Made by a program: the position numbers and the translations under genes
Shown here: in pieces, positions 42,571 to 50,410 of the stretch
Layout of the letters: each line of letters opens with the position of its first letter
How positions within the stretch are numbered: position 1 is the stretch's first letter
Source of the DNA: Rufibacter sediminis
Lineage (GTDB): Bacteria; Bacteroidota; Bacteroidia; Cytophagales; Hymenobacteraceae
Direction: 5' to 3'
DNA: 64,000 nt
Assembly: GCF_014269285.1 (NCBI RefSeq)
Contig: NZ_JACOAF010000001.1
Span: forward strand, 62,001-126,000
The notes under the pieces: model-generated
Seen by the model: the letters and a program-made list of their open reading frames with translations, nothing else
Database searches by the model: none
Told to the model about the DNA's origin: nothing

Positions 42571-44922
42571 ATGGAGCCTGCGGTAAAACTGCTCATTGTA
42601 GATGACGATGAAGTAGACCGGATGATCATCAAACGATCGCTCCGGACGGCAAAAGTGGAGGCGACCATCACCAACGCGGCCTTCGGTTCAGAGGCCCTGG
42701 AAGCCGTTCAAAAGGATACCTTTGACTTCATTTTCATTGACTTCATGCTGCCCGACATGAACGGGCTGGAGCTGTTGCAGAAAATCAGGGAAAAAGGCAT
42801 CACCACCCCGGTTCAGATTGTGACCTCGCAGGGCGATGAACGCATTGCCGTGGAAGCCATGAAAACCGGGGCTTCTGATTATCTGCCCAAGACCCTGCTC
42901 ACTCCAGAGGGCATTTCCCAGAGCATCCGGACGGCCATCCGGCTGCACAAAATAGAGCAGGAACGGCTTCAGACGCAGGAGCAGCTGGCCACCACCCAGA
43001 AACAGCTGGACACCGTCATCAACGGGGCGCCCATCATCCTTTGGGCCGCTAACCAGAACGGCATCATCACCATGTCGCGCGGGAAAGGTCTCCCGCTCAT
43101 TGGTAAAGTAGAGGCGCAGTCGGTGGGAATGTCGGTGTTTGACGTGTACAAAGACTACCCCATCGTGGTTAAGTGTGTCAGGAGAACGCTCAAAGGTAAC
43201 CGTTCTACCTGTATGGTCAACATCCAGGGCGTTTGGTTTGACTGCCTTTTCCTCCCGCTCCGCAACGCCACCAATGAAGTGAACGGGATCATCGGCCTGT
43301 GCAACAACATTACCGAGCGCATCTTAATTGAAGAGGAGCTGAAAAGAGCCAAAGACGAGGCCCTGAGCATGGCTCAGGTGAAGGAACAGTTCCTGGCCAA
43401 CATGAGCCACGAGATCAGGACCCCCATGAACGGGATTCTTGGTTTAACCGAAGTTTTGGCAAAAACCCCTCTAAACGATAGCCAAAAGGAATACCTGCAA
43501 GGCATCCATGCCTCGGCCAACAACCTGATGGTGATCATCAACGACCTGCTGGATTTCTCTAAAATTGAGGCGGGCAAGATTACGTTTGAGGTGATTCCCT
43601 TTGACCTGAAACAGGCCATCAAACAACTGCTGGACATTCTGGAGATCAAAGCCAAAGAGCGCCAGAACACCCTCAAACTACTCTTCGACCAGGATATTCC
43701 GCAGATGGTGGAGGGTGATCCGTTTAGGCTGAGCCAGATTCTGAACAACCTGCTGGGCAACGCACTTAAATTCACCGAGAAAGGCACCGTACGCCTGAAC
43801 GTGGAGGTGATCTCGCAGGAAGAAAACCAGCTGTACCTGGAATTCACGGTGAAAGACACCGGCATCGGCATTCCGAAGGACAAGCTGGAAACCATCTTTG
43901 AGAAGTTTACCCAGGGCAGCAACGACACTACCCGCAAGTTTGGGGGCACGGGCCTGGGGCTGTCCATCGCCAAAGAACTCATTGAAGCCCAGGGCGGGCA
44001 CATTGCCGTGGAGAGCACGCTGCACGTGGGCAGCACGTTCCGTTTTGTGCTTCCTTTCCGGAAAGTGGCCGCAAAACCCGAGCCTTCGTGCCAGGTTACA
44101 TCCTCAGATCCTCACCACCAGAAAACGTTGCGCAACGCCCGCGTTCTACTGGCCGAGGACAACTCTGTGAACCAGATGCTGGTGAAAAAGGTGCTTCAAG
44201 ACCATGAGGTGCAGGTCTGCGTGGTGAATAACGGACGCGAGGCCCTGGACAAACTCACCGAGGAACCGTTTGACCTGATTTTGATGGACATGCAGATGCC
44301 CGAGATGGATGGGTATGAAGCCATGTACCACATCCGGGAGAAAATGCCTACCCACCGGGATATTCCCATCATTGCGTTGACCGCGCACGCCACCCAGGGC
44401 GATTTCCAGAAGTGCCTTTCGGCGGGCGCCACCTCCTACGTATCCAAGCCGTTCAAGTCAGATGAGCTGGTGCTGGAGATCTCGGCTTTGCTGCAAAACA
44501 AGCAAACCAGGCCAGCCGCCAAACCCGCCACGGTGGAACCGGTGGTTTCTCCCCTTCCCACCGAGGTGGAGATTGACCTCACCTACCTGGAGAACTTCGC
44601 CAACGGGAGCGCCGAGTTCATGCGGGACATTCTGCAGCTTTTTATTGACCAGACCCCGAGGCTGGTAAAGGACCTGACGACTGCCGTTTCACAGGCGAAC
44701 TGGGCCGAGACCCGCACGCTGGCGCACAAAATTAAACCATCTATTGCCCTGGTGGGCATTCAGGAACTGGAAGAGCTGAACGAAACCATTGAACAGTCTG
44801 CCTTGCACCACACCAATACCGAGCAGTTACCCGCATTGGCCCAGCAACTGGTAGAGCTGGTAGACCGCTCCATTCTGCAATTGAGAGTAGAACTGGCGAA
44901 ACTGGAGAGCAAATTAGCGTAA
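42571..44922 (+). CDS. Hybrid kinase: REC-PAS-HisKA-HATPase-REC-Hpt
   Basis: A 783-residue cytosolic phosphorelay protein. An N-terminal REC domain (about 5-125, D57 in FIDFMLPD) is followed by a PAS domain (about 150-260), HisKA with H280 in ANMSHEIRTPMNG, HATPase (about 385-505), a second REC (about 540-655, D573 in LILMDMQMPEMDG), and an Hpt domain (about 690-775) with H719 in TLAHKIKPS. All relay sites needed for His-Asp-His-Asp transfer are intact. ATG 42571 is preferred over TTG 42541, which overlaps the previous gene. It could integrate signals from the two upstream kinases and regulators. Confidence 0.93.
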   Translation: MEPAVKLLIVDDDEVDRMIIKRSLRTAKVEATITNAAFGSEALEAVQKDTFDFIFIDFMLPDMNGLELLQKIREKGITTPVQIVTSQGDERIAVEAMKTGASDYLPKTLLTPEGISQSIRTAIRLHKIEQERLQTQEQLATTQKQLDTVINGAPIILWAANQNGIITMSRGKGLPLIGKVEAQSVGMSVFDVYKDYPIVVKCVRRTLKGNRSTCMVNIQGVWFDCLFLPLRNATNEVNGIIGLCNNITERILIEEELKRAKDEALSMAQVKEQFLANMSHEIRTPMNGILGLTEVLAKTPLNDSQKEYLQGIHASANNLMVIINDLLDFSKIEAGKITFEVIPFDLKQAIKQLLDILEIKAKERQNTLKLLFDQDIPQMVEGDPFRLSQILNNLLGNALKFTEKGTVRLNVEVISQEENQLYLEFTVKDTGIGIPKDKLETIFEKFTQGSNDTTRKFGGTGLGLSIAKELIEAQGGHIAVESTLHVGSTFRFVLPFRKVAAKPEPSCQVTSSDPHHQKTLRNARVLLAEDNSVNQMLVKKVLQDHEVQVCVVNNGREALDKLTEEPFDLILMDMQMPEMDGYEAMYHIREKMPTHRDIPIIALTAHATQGDFQKCLSAGATSYVSKPFKSDELVLEISALLQNKQTRPAAKPATVEPVVSPLPTEVEIDLTYLENFANGSAEFMRDILQLFIDQTPRLVKDLTTAVSQANWAETRTLAHKIKPSIALVGIQELEELNETIEQSALHHTNTEQLPALAQQLVELVDRSILQLRVELAKLESKLA

Positions 44923-44935
44923 AAGGGACAGCAGC

Positions 44936-44973
44936 CGTTTAGGGGCTGCTTTCCCGAAATCAGCCTCTAAACG
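44936..44973. repeat. GTTT/AAAC palindrome, copy R15
   Basis: CGTTTAGGGGCTGCTTTCC faces CGAAATCAGCCTCTAAACG. The matching T-to-A change on the two outer arms keeps pairing. It lies 13 nt after the hybrid-kinase stop. Confidence 0.8.
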
Positions 44974-44997
44974 CATCTAACCTGTCACCTTAACGCC

Positions 44998-45519
44998 ATG
45001 CACACGCAACTTTTATCTTCCTTTGAAAAGCTGGAAAAGCAGCGGGAGGAGTTCAGTCAATGGGTGGAGAAAGCTCCGCCCCAGGCACAGCACCGTCAGC
45101 CAAGCGCAGACCAGTGGTCGGGGGCGCAGTTGTTGTATCACCTGGCCAAAGTAGATGAAATGGTGGTGTTGGGGCTGGAGAAAAGATTGGCCAGCAGCAA
45201 GCCGTTAAAGTCCCGCAAGCTGGGGACCAGGGTGCGCTCGTTCCTCCTGAATCTGTTCCTGCGTTTGCCCATCAAGTTCAAGGCGCCGGCCGCCGTGCGC
45301 GAGGTGCCCGAGCAAGTGGTCATCGCTGAGGTTATCCAAAACTGGAAGCAAACCCGCCATAGGTTGCAGGCCATTCTTTCGTCATTCCCCGAGGACCAGT
45401 TGCAGAAAGAGGTTTTCTTCCATCCGAGGTCCGGGATGATCACCCTGCCGCAGACGCTACGCTTCATATATGAGCACCATGAACACCACCGGCGGCAGAT
45501 GCATCGGCTTCTTTCTTAG
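44998..45519 (+). CDS. DinB superfamily protein
   Basis: A 173-residue helical protein of the DinB/YfiT type. The metal-ligand histidines are likely in LLYHLAKVDE (about residue 44) and in the C-terminal YEHHEHHRRQMHRL (three candidates). W36 in DQWSGAQLLYHL is the usual family tryptophan. Members include thiol-dependent transferases, but substrates of most are unknown. It lies between the hybrid kinase and guaD with a palindrome before it. Confidence 0.88.
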   Translation: MHTQLLSSFEKLEKQREEFSQWVEKAPPQAQHRQPSADQWSGAQLLYHLAKVDEMVVLGLEKRLASSKPLKSRKLGTRVRSFLLNLFLRLPIKFKAPAAVREVPEQVVIAEVIQNWKQTRHRLQAILSSFPEDQLQKEVFFHPRSGMITLPQTLRFIYEHHEHHRRQMHRLLS

Positions 45520-45530
45520 CTTCCCTTTCT

Positions 45531-45538
45531 TATCTTTG
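45531..45538 (+). promoter_or_regulatory. Predicted -7 box of the guanine deaminase gene
   Basis: TATCTTTG matches TAnnTTTG exactly; the leader would be about 55 nt. A small GCAG-AAAAA-CTGC hairpin follows in the leader (45548-45560). Confidence 0.55.
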
Positions 45539-45595
45539 CAGCCCTTTTGCAGAAAAACTGCGTACTTACTTTAGCTTAACTGACAGTACCCTCCC

Positions 45596-46081
45596 ATGGC
45601 TGAATCCACCCCCTCCAAAGAAAACTTCATGCGCGAAGCCATCCGGCTATCCATTGAGAAAATGAAAGAAGGCAAAGGCGGTCCGTTTGGGGCAGTGGTG
45701 GTGAAAGACGGCCAGATCATTGCCCGGGGCTTCAACAACGTGACCTCCAGCAATGACCCCACGGCCCACGCCGAGGTAGACGCCATCCGGAAAGCCTGCC
45801 AAACGCTAGGCACGTTCCAACTCACCGGCTGCGAACTCTACACCAGCTGCGAGCCCTGCCCCATGTGCTTAGGCGCTATCTACTGGGCCCGCCCTGATAA
45901 AGTGTACTACGGCAACACCAAAGCAGACGCCGCCGCCATCGGGTTTGACGATGCCTTCATCTACGAAGAGCTGGAACTCCCCCTCCACGCCCGTTCCCTC
46001 ACCATGGAACAACTCCTGCCCGAAGAAGCCCTACTCGGCTTCAAAGAGTGGGAAAAACACGAAGGCCGCACGGAGTATTGA
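45596..46081 (+). CDS. guaD: Guanine deaminase (CDA-fold)
   Basis: A 161-residue zinc deaminase. Zinc and catalytic residues are H58 and E60 in PTAHAEVDAI and the CxxC pair C88 and C91 in SCEPCPMC. The specific DKVYYGNTKADAAAIGFDD segment and the C-terminal EWEKHEGRTEY tail match the Bacillus-type guanine deaminase rather than the tRNA deaminase TadA. It turns guanine into xanthine for purine use as nitrogen source. The start is ATG 45596; a heptamer array follows its stop at once. Confidence 0.88.
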   Translation: MAESTPSKENFMREAIRLSIEKMKEGKGGPFGAVVVKDGQIIARGFNNVTSSNDPTAHAEVDAIRKACQTLGTFQLTGCELYTSCEPCPMCLGAIYWARPDKVYYGNTKADAAAIGFDDAFIYEELELPLHARSLTMEQLLPEEALLGFKEWEKHEGRTEY

Positions 46082-46108
46082 TTGCTGATTGCTGATTGTT
46101 GATTGTTG
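46078..46108 (+). repeat. Heptamer array GATTGCT/GATTGTT after guaD
   Basis: Four imperfect copies of GATTGYT start at the guaD stop codon itself. A related stretch in the same sense follows the ffh stop (48826-48852, minus strand). Confidence 0.7.
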
Positions 46109-46173
46109 GCTCGTGGATGTTGCTTGTTACGCACTGATTTTGTTAGGCATCTACAAATTAACCTAACAAAACT

Positions 46174-46226
46174 GGCGCGAGTTTATAACTCGTGCCTCAG
46201 GATGACGGGGAGTCTCCAGACTCCCC
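46174..46226. repeat. Two-hairpin element, copy 2
   Basis: Hairpin one: GGCGCGAGTT-TAT-AACTCGTGCC (46174-46196). Linker contains GGATGA. Hairpin two: GGGGAGTCT-CC-AGACTCCCC (46207-46226). The layout matches 2835-2898, but arm sequences differ in compensated ways. A TGTTAGG/CCTAACA pair lies just upstream (46141-46168). The rest of the 46082-46391 gap holds the heptamer array and palindrome R16 only. Confidence 0.8.
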
Positions 46227-46285
46227 TCGCTGCCCGGCAGCGAAAACGGACCAGCTGATCAATCCAGCCCCAAACGACCTCCCTG

Positions 46286-46320
46286 GTTTTAGTATCCTTT
46301 TCCAGAAACAAGCCCCAAAC
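46286..46320. repeat. GTTT/AAAC palindrome, copy R16
   Basis: GGTTTTAGTATCCTTTTCC faces AGAAACAAGCCCCAAACC. The arms are drifted; it lies upstream of the DUF1264 lipoprotein gene. Confidence 0.55.
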
Positions 46321-46391
46321 CCTTGCAGGGTAGGGTGCACAGCTTTTAGCGCACATCTTCCGTAGTTAGAAGCGTACAAAACGTTGACCCT

Positions 46392-47153
46392 ATGGAAAAG
46401 AACCTGTCTCCTCTTCTGAGCGGCCTCGCGCTTCTCTTTCTTTTCTCCGCCTGCGGAGGCAACAACACCGACTCGTATGTGAAAGCCCCCGGCGGGGAGA
46501 AAACTACCAAGACCAAAGTCCTGGAGGCGGGAGCCGATCTGCTGCAGAAGAAAACGCCGCTCTCTAAAATAGACGCGTACCTCAACGGTTTCCACTTCTA
46601 CAACGGCAACCTGCAGGGCCAGATGGAGGCGCACCACTACGTCACGCAACTCAACGAAGACCTGCACCAGGCGGTGATGTATGACGGCAACGGCCCTAAC
46701 TCCAAATTGATGGGCGTGGAATACATCATCTCCGAAAAACTCTTTAAAACCCTGCCCCTGGAGGAACGCAAGCTCTGGCACAGCCACCACCATGAGGTAA
46801 AATCGGGGACGCTCATAGCCCCGGGCATCCCGGAGGTGGCCGAGCACGAGCTCATGGAGAAACTGGTGAGCACCTACGGCAAAATCTTCCACACCTGGCA
46901 CACCGATCGCGACCTGGAACTTCCGCTGGGCAGCCCCATGCTCATGATGGGCTTCACCAAAGACGGCCAGCTGAACCAGGAACTGGTCACCGACCGCGAC
47001 AAGCGCTTCAACGTCTCCTCACAAGAGAAACGCAAACAGCGCGAAGACATTCCCATGCCCCAGGTAATAGAAGGAGCCAATGCCTGGGAGAAAGGTGACA
47101 TACGACAATTGCAGTTCACCAACAACTACAACGCACCCGAACACCAGCACTGA
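46392..47153 (+). CDS. DUF1264 (oil-body-associated type) lipoprotein
   Basis: A 253-residue lipoprotein with lipobox LFLFSAC (Cys 21). The rest is one DUF1264 domain: HFYNGNLQGQMEAHHYVTQL, QAVMYDGNGPNSKLMGVEYI, LWHSHHHEVKSGTLIAPG and KIFHTWHTDRDLELPLG. The many conserved histidines suggest metal binding, but the function of the family in bacteria is unknown. Its stop abuts palindrome R17. It faces the GH8 pseudogene tail to tail. Confidence 0.87.
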   Translation: MEKNLSPLLSGLALLFLFSACGGNNTDSYVKAPGGEKTTKTKVLEAGADLLQKKTPLSKIDAYLNGFHFYNGNLQGQMEAHHYVTQLNEDLHQAVMYDGNGPNSKLMGVEYIISEKLFKTLPLEERKLWHSHHHEVKSGTLIAPGIPEVAEHELMEKLVSTYGKIFHTWHTDRDLELPLGSPMLMMGFTKDGQLNQELVTDRDKRFNVSSQEKRKQREDIPMPQVIEGANAWEKGDIRQLQFTNNYNAPEHQH

Positions 47154-47190
47154 CGCTTTCGGCCTGTTTTCTGAAAAGTAGCTTAAAAGC
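47154..47190. repeat. GTTT/AAAC palindrome, copy R17
   Basis: CGCTTTCGGCCTGTTTTC faces GAAAAGTAGCTTAAAAGCAGCG. It begins on the first base after the DUF1264 stop and fills the 42 bp convergent gap. Confidence 0.65.
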
Positions 47191-47195
47191 AGCGC

Positions 47196-48524
47196 CTACC
47201 TGGGTTCGTAAATTCTGAACTCGCCGCTGCAATGCAGCAGACTCATGAGGTACAGCAAGCCGCCGTAATAGCGGTCGCCTACGGTATGCGGCACCGGCAA
47301 CTGCCAGAGCGCCTCCACAAACTCTTTGGCCACCGGATGGGTGGCGGCCAAACTCACCACGGCGTTGGTGGAGACCAGACCAGCGGCGTGGCTGTTCCCT
47401 ACTTTCTTGCCGTCCAGGCTGTAGATGTTGCCGTACGTGGTAAGCCCCTCCCCCGCAAAGAAGGTTTGGATGCGGTTGCTCAACTCCGGTTCCCGCGGGT
47501 CTTTCCGCCACCAGGCCCAGTCCACGCTCCAGTTCATGGCCGTGCGCTAGGAATCATAGGCGAATAGGTGCGAGTTGGGGTTGAAGTGCGTAGTGACTGG
47601 TTTCCCGTCAAAGTGGGCGTAATCTGGAGCTAAACCGGTGGCAGGATGCGTGGCTTTCTGAAAGTAGGCGCGGCTGGTGTCAGCGGCGGCGGCCCAGAAC
47701 GATCGGTCGGCTTCAGGTCCCCATAAGGCCCAGAGTTCATAGAAAGCGGGCAGATGATAAGAGGGATCGGTGAACTTTCGGCCCGGGTTTGTGGGTACGA
47801 ACAGAATCATCTTATGTTCTTCGTTCACCATCGGGCCACTTACCTGCGGTCCGAACTTGGTTTGGCCGGACACTTCAGGGTGGTGGCGCATGGTGGTGAG
47901 GATTTTATTTGCCCAAGCTTTGTAGTCGTAGATTCCCTCGCCGTTGCCCCATCTGCCCGACGCGAAGTACAGAGCCGTCACAAAGTATTCCTCGCCATCG
48001 GGCGCGGGGCCTTCTGAGTTGCGCGTACCATCGGGTTTAGTAGACCACGCAAAATACCCTTCCGACGGATGCCCGGGGGTGTCTACATACATGTGTGTCA
48101 TGGCATAATTCCAGAACGCATCAAACTCGGCCTTCTGGTCCAGCTGCACCGCAATCATCATCCCGTAAGACATGCCTTCGCTGCGCACGTCTTTGTTGTA
48201 GACATCGTAAATGTAGGCCAGCGGCCCCCGCTCGTTCTTGCCCGCGGTAAAGTAAATGGCCTGCGTTGCAGAATCGCCGTGGAAAAGTTGCTGGTATCCT
48301 TTCTTTATCTTTTCCTTGATTTCCTGCGCTGAATGTCCGTTCTCCTGGAAGAGATTGCGGTAGCTTTTGGTGGCGTAGGCGCCTTTACCAGTAGTGGCCG
48401 TTTGGCTGGTCTGCGAAGCGAGATTTCCTTTGGGCGCGCACGAATTCAGGACTCCCGCAAAGGCCAAAGCCGTGACGGAGAACTGCACAAGTACTTTCAA
48501 GCGGGAGGAAGCGGTGGCTTTCAT
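47196..48524 (-). pseudogene. GH8 glycosidase interrupted by an in-frame amber codon
   Basis: The frame from ATG 48524 to the stop at 47196 encodes a full-length (about 442-residue) family GH8 enzyme, except that codon 326 is TAG (47547-47549). The catalytic acid E116 in VRSEGMSYGMM is intact. The stop falls right after the general-base region FAYD, at a position where GH8 relatives have tryptophan (YDxWRTAMN pattern), so TGG to TAG is the simplest change. Downstream RTAMNWSVDWAWWRKDP and YYGGLLYLMSLLHCSGEFRI continue in the same frame and stay well conserved. The latter resembles reducing-end xylose-releasing exo-oligoxylanases. The N-terminus carries a lipobox-like VLNSC (Cys 29). Confidence 0.88.
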
Positions 48525-48623
48525 GATTTATCTGGCAGGTGAAAGGTTTGCAAGGTTATCAGGAAAGATACTCCATATTATTCTAACGGAAAGACGTCAA
48601 GTACACCAGTTAAGAACTTTCAT

Positions 48624-48671
48624 CGGCTCGTGTTAGACCTTTATGAGCGCCGAGCCTTGCGTAAAGGTCTA
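48624..48671. repeat. Interlocking inverted repeats upstream of the GH8 gene
   Basis: TAGACCTTTA (48634-48643) pairs with TAAAGGTCTA (48662-48671). GGCTCG (48625-48630) pairs with CGAGCC (48651-48656). The pairs cross, as in a pseudoknot or a set of alternative stems. It lies about 100 bp upstream of the GH8 start. No other feature is seen in 48525-48720. Confidence 0.45.
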
Positions 48672-48723
48672 CTTCGTTCGCCCACACGTTCCCTTCAGGA
48701 GAATAAATAGGTTACGTTTATTT

Positions 48724-48761
48724 CCGTTTGGAGCCCGTTTTACCAGAAACTGCCCCAAAAC
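48724..48761. repeat. GTTT/AAAC palindrome, copy R18
   Basis: CCGTTTGGAGCCCGTTTTACC faces AGAAACTGCCCCAAAAC. It lies directly beside the ffh terminator. Confidence 0.65.
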
Positions 48762-48762
48762 A

Positions 48763-48792
48763 AAAGCCCCGCACCAAGTGGTGCGGGGCTTT
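48763..48792 (-). terminator. Intrinsic terminator of ffh
   Basis: AAAGCCCCGCACC pairs with GGTGCGGGGCTTT over 13 bp around AAGT. Read on the minus strand it is followed by TTGTTTT, a fair U-tract, about 60 nt after the ffh stop. Confidence 0.88.
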
Positions 48793-48825
48793 CTATAATT
48801 CTACTGCTGGTCTTCTTAAACGAAC

Positions 48826-48852
48826 AACCAACAATTAGCAATCAAACAATTA
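48826..48852 (-). repeat. Heptamer-type repeat after ffh
   Basis: On the minus strand, directly after the ffh TAA, the sequence reads TTGATTGCTAATTGTTGG, resembling the array after guaD (46078-46108) in the same orientation relative to the upstream gene. Confidence 0.5.
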
Positions 48853-48853
48853 A

Positions 48854-50191
48854 TTACCGGCGGCCCATCATGCTGCCCAGCTTGGCCAGACCGCCTTTGG
48901 TGCCGGCCATTTTGTTCATGCTACGCATCATTTTGCGCATGTCGTTGAACTGCTTCATGAGGTTGTTCACCTGCTGGATGTTAGTGCCTGAGCCTTTCGC
49001 GATCCGGTTCCGGCGGCTGCCACTGATCATATCTGGGTTCTGGCGCTCTTCTTTGGTCATGGACTTGATGATGGCTTCAATTGGTTTGAAGGCGCTTTCG
49101 TCAATCTCCACGTCTTTCAGCATTTTGCTCACGCCCGGGATCATGCCCACCAGGTCTTTGATATCGCCCATCCGCTTGATCTGCTCCAGCTGCGACAGGA
49201 AGTCATCGAAGTTGAACTGGTTTTTGCGGATGTTCTTGTTGATCCGTTTGGCTTCGTCCTCGTCAAAGGTTTGCTGGGCGCGCTCCACCAGGGAGATTAC
49301 GTCACCCATGCCCAGGATACGTTGCGCCATCCGGTCGGGGTAGAACAGGTCCAGGGCTTCCATTTTCTCACCAGTGGAGATAAACTTGATGGGTTTCTCT
49401 ACCACGGCTCTGATGGAAAGGGCCGCTCCACCACGGGAGTCACCATCCAGCTTGGTCAACACCACGCCATCAAAGTTGATGCGTTCGTTGAAGGTTTTAG
49501 CGGTGTTCACGGCATCCTGACCGGTCATGGAGTCTACCACAAACAAGGTCTCGGTTGGCTTGATGGCCTCCTTGATGTTGTAGATTTCCTTCATCATGGC
49601 CTCGTCTACGGCCAAACGACCGGCGGTGTCAATGATGACTACTTTCTTGCCAGTTTTCTTGGCGTGCTCCACGGCGTTACGGGCAATGGAAACCGGGTCT
49701 TTGGACTCGCGCTCGGCGTAGAACTCCACGCCTACCTGCTCGGCCAGCACGTTCAGCTGGTCAATAGCGGCGGGGCGGTACACGTCACAGGCGGCCACCA
49801 AAACGCCTTTTCCCTGTCTTTTCAGGAAATTGGCCAGTTTACCGGTGAACGTGGTTTTACCGGAACCTTGCAGACCGGCAATGAGCACAATGGCGGGAGA
49901 GCCGTTGATATTGATGTCTTTTTTCTCGCCACCCATCAGCTCGGTGAGCTCCTCGTGCACGATCTTCACCATCAGCTGGCCCGGTGACACGGCAATCAGA
50001 ACGTCACGGCCCATGGCCTCGTCCTTGATCTTGTCGGTCACGGTTTTGGCCACCTTGTAGTTCACGTCGGCATCCACCAGGGCGCGGCGCACTTCTTTGA
50101 TGGTCTGGGCAACGTTGATCTCGGTGATGCTGCCTTGGCCTTTCAAGGTCTTGAAGGCACGGTCCAGCTTGGTACTTAAATTCTCAAACAT
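48854..50191 (-). CDS. ffh: Signal recognition particle protein Ffh
   Basis: A 445-residue SRP54-type GTPase that binds SRP RNA and signal peptides of nascent membrane proteins. It has an N domain (about 1-85), a G domain with GLQGSGKTTFTGKLA (G1, about 107-121), VVIIDTAGRLAVDE (G3) and TKLDGDSRGG (G4/G5), and a methionine-rich M domain from about residue 300 ending GLAKLGSMMGRR. The SRP RNA gene is not seen nearby. A -7 box lies about 46 bp upstream and a terminator follows. Confidence 0.97.
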   Translation of the reverse strand: MFENLSTKLDRAFKTLKGQGSITEINVAQTIKEVRRALVDADVNYKVAKTVTDKIKDEAMGRDVLIAVSPGQLMVKIVHEELTELMGGEKKDININGSPAIVLIAGLQGSGKTTFTGKLANFLKRQGKGVLVAACDVYRPAAIDQLNVLAEQVGVEFYAERESKDPVSIARNAVEHAKKTGKKVVIIDTAGRLAVDEAMMKEIYNIKEAIKPTETLFVVDSMTGQDAVNTAKTFNERINFDGVVLTKLDGDSRGGAALSIRAVVEKPIKFISTGEKMEALDLFYPDRMAQRILGMGDVISLVERAQQTFDEDEAKRINKNIRKNQFNFDDFLSQLEQIKRMGDIKDLVGMIPGVSKMLKDVEIDESAFKPIEAIIKSMTKEERQNPDMISGSRRNRIAKGSGTNIQQVNNLMKQFNDMRKMMRSMNKMAGTKGGLAKLGSMMGRR

Positions 50192-50236
50192 GTGGGATAT
50201 ATGACTGAGTTAGCTATTTACAAGAATTGACAAAGA

Positions 50237-50244
50237 CAAAAATA
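50237..50244 (-). promoter_or_regulatory. Predicted -7 box of ffh
   Basis: On the minus strand this reads TATTTTTG, matching TAnnTTTG. The leader would be about 40 nt. Confidence 0.55.
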
Positions 50245-50326
50245 CGCAGAATTTGCGGAAGTTCACCATCTTTTAGCCAGAGGTACGTATATTCGGACTT
50301 AACTATACAGTTGCTTACGGGAATTC

Positions 50327-50366
50327 TGTTTTTGTGCTTTTTTGCGTAAAACACCCCTAAAACGGT
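50327..50366. repeat. GTTT/AAAC palindrome, copy R19
   Basis: CTGTTTTTGTGCTTTTTTGC faces GTAAAACACCCCTAAAACGG. It is degenerate and lies between the divergent ffh and GT4 genes. Confidence 0.5.
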
Positions 50367-50410
50367 TTCCGTTCGCTCTGTCGCATCAATTACCTGTAGA
50401 CCATTAGCTT

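Noticed and set aside
46078-46108. Heptamer array as a replication-origin iteron set
   Set aside because: Only four imperfect copies, no DnaA-box pattern or replication gene nearby.
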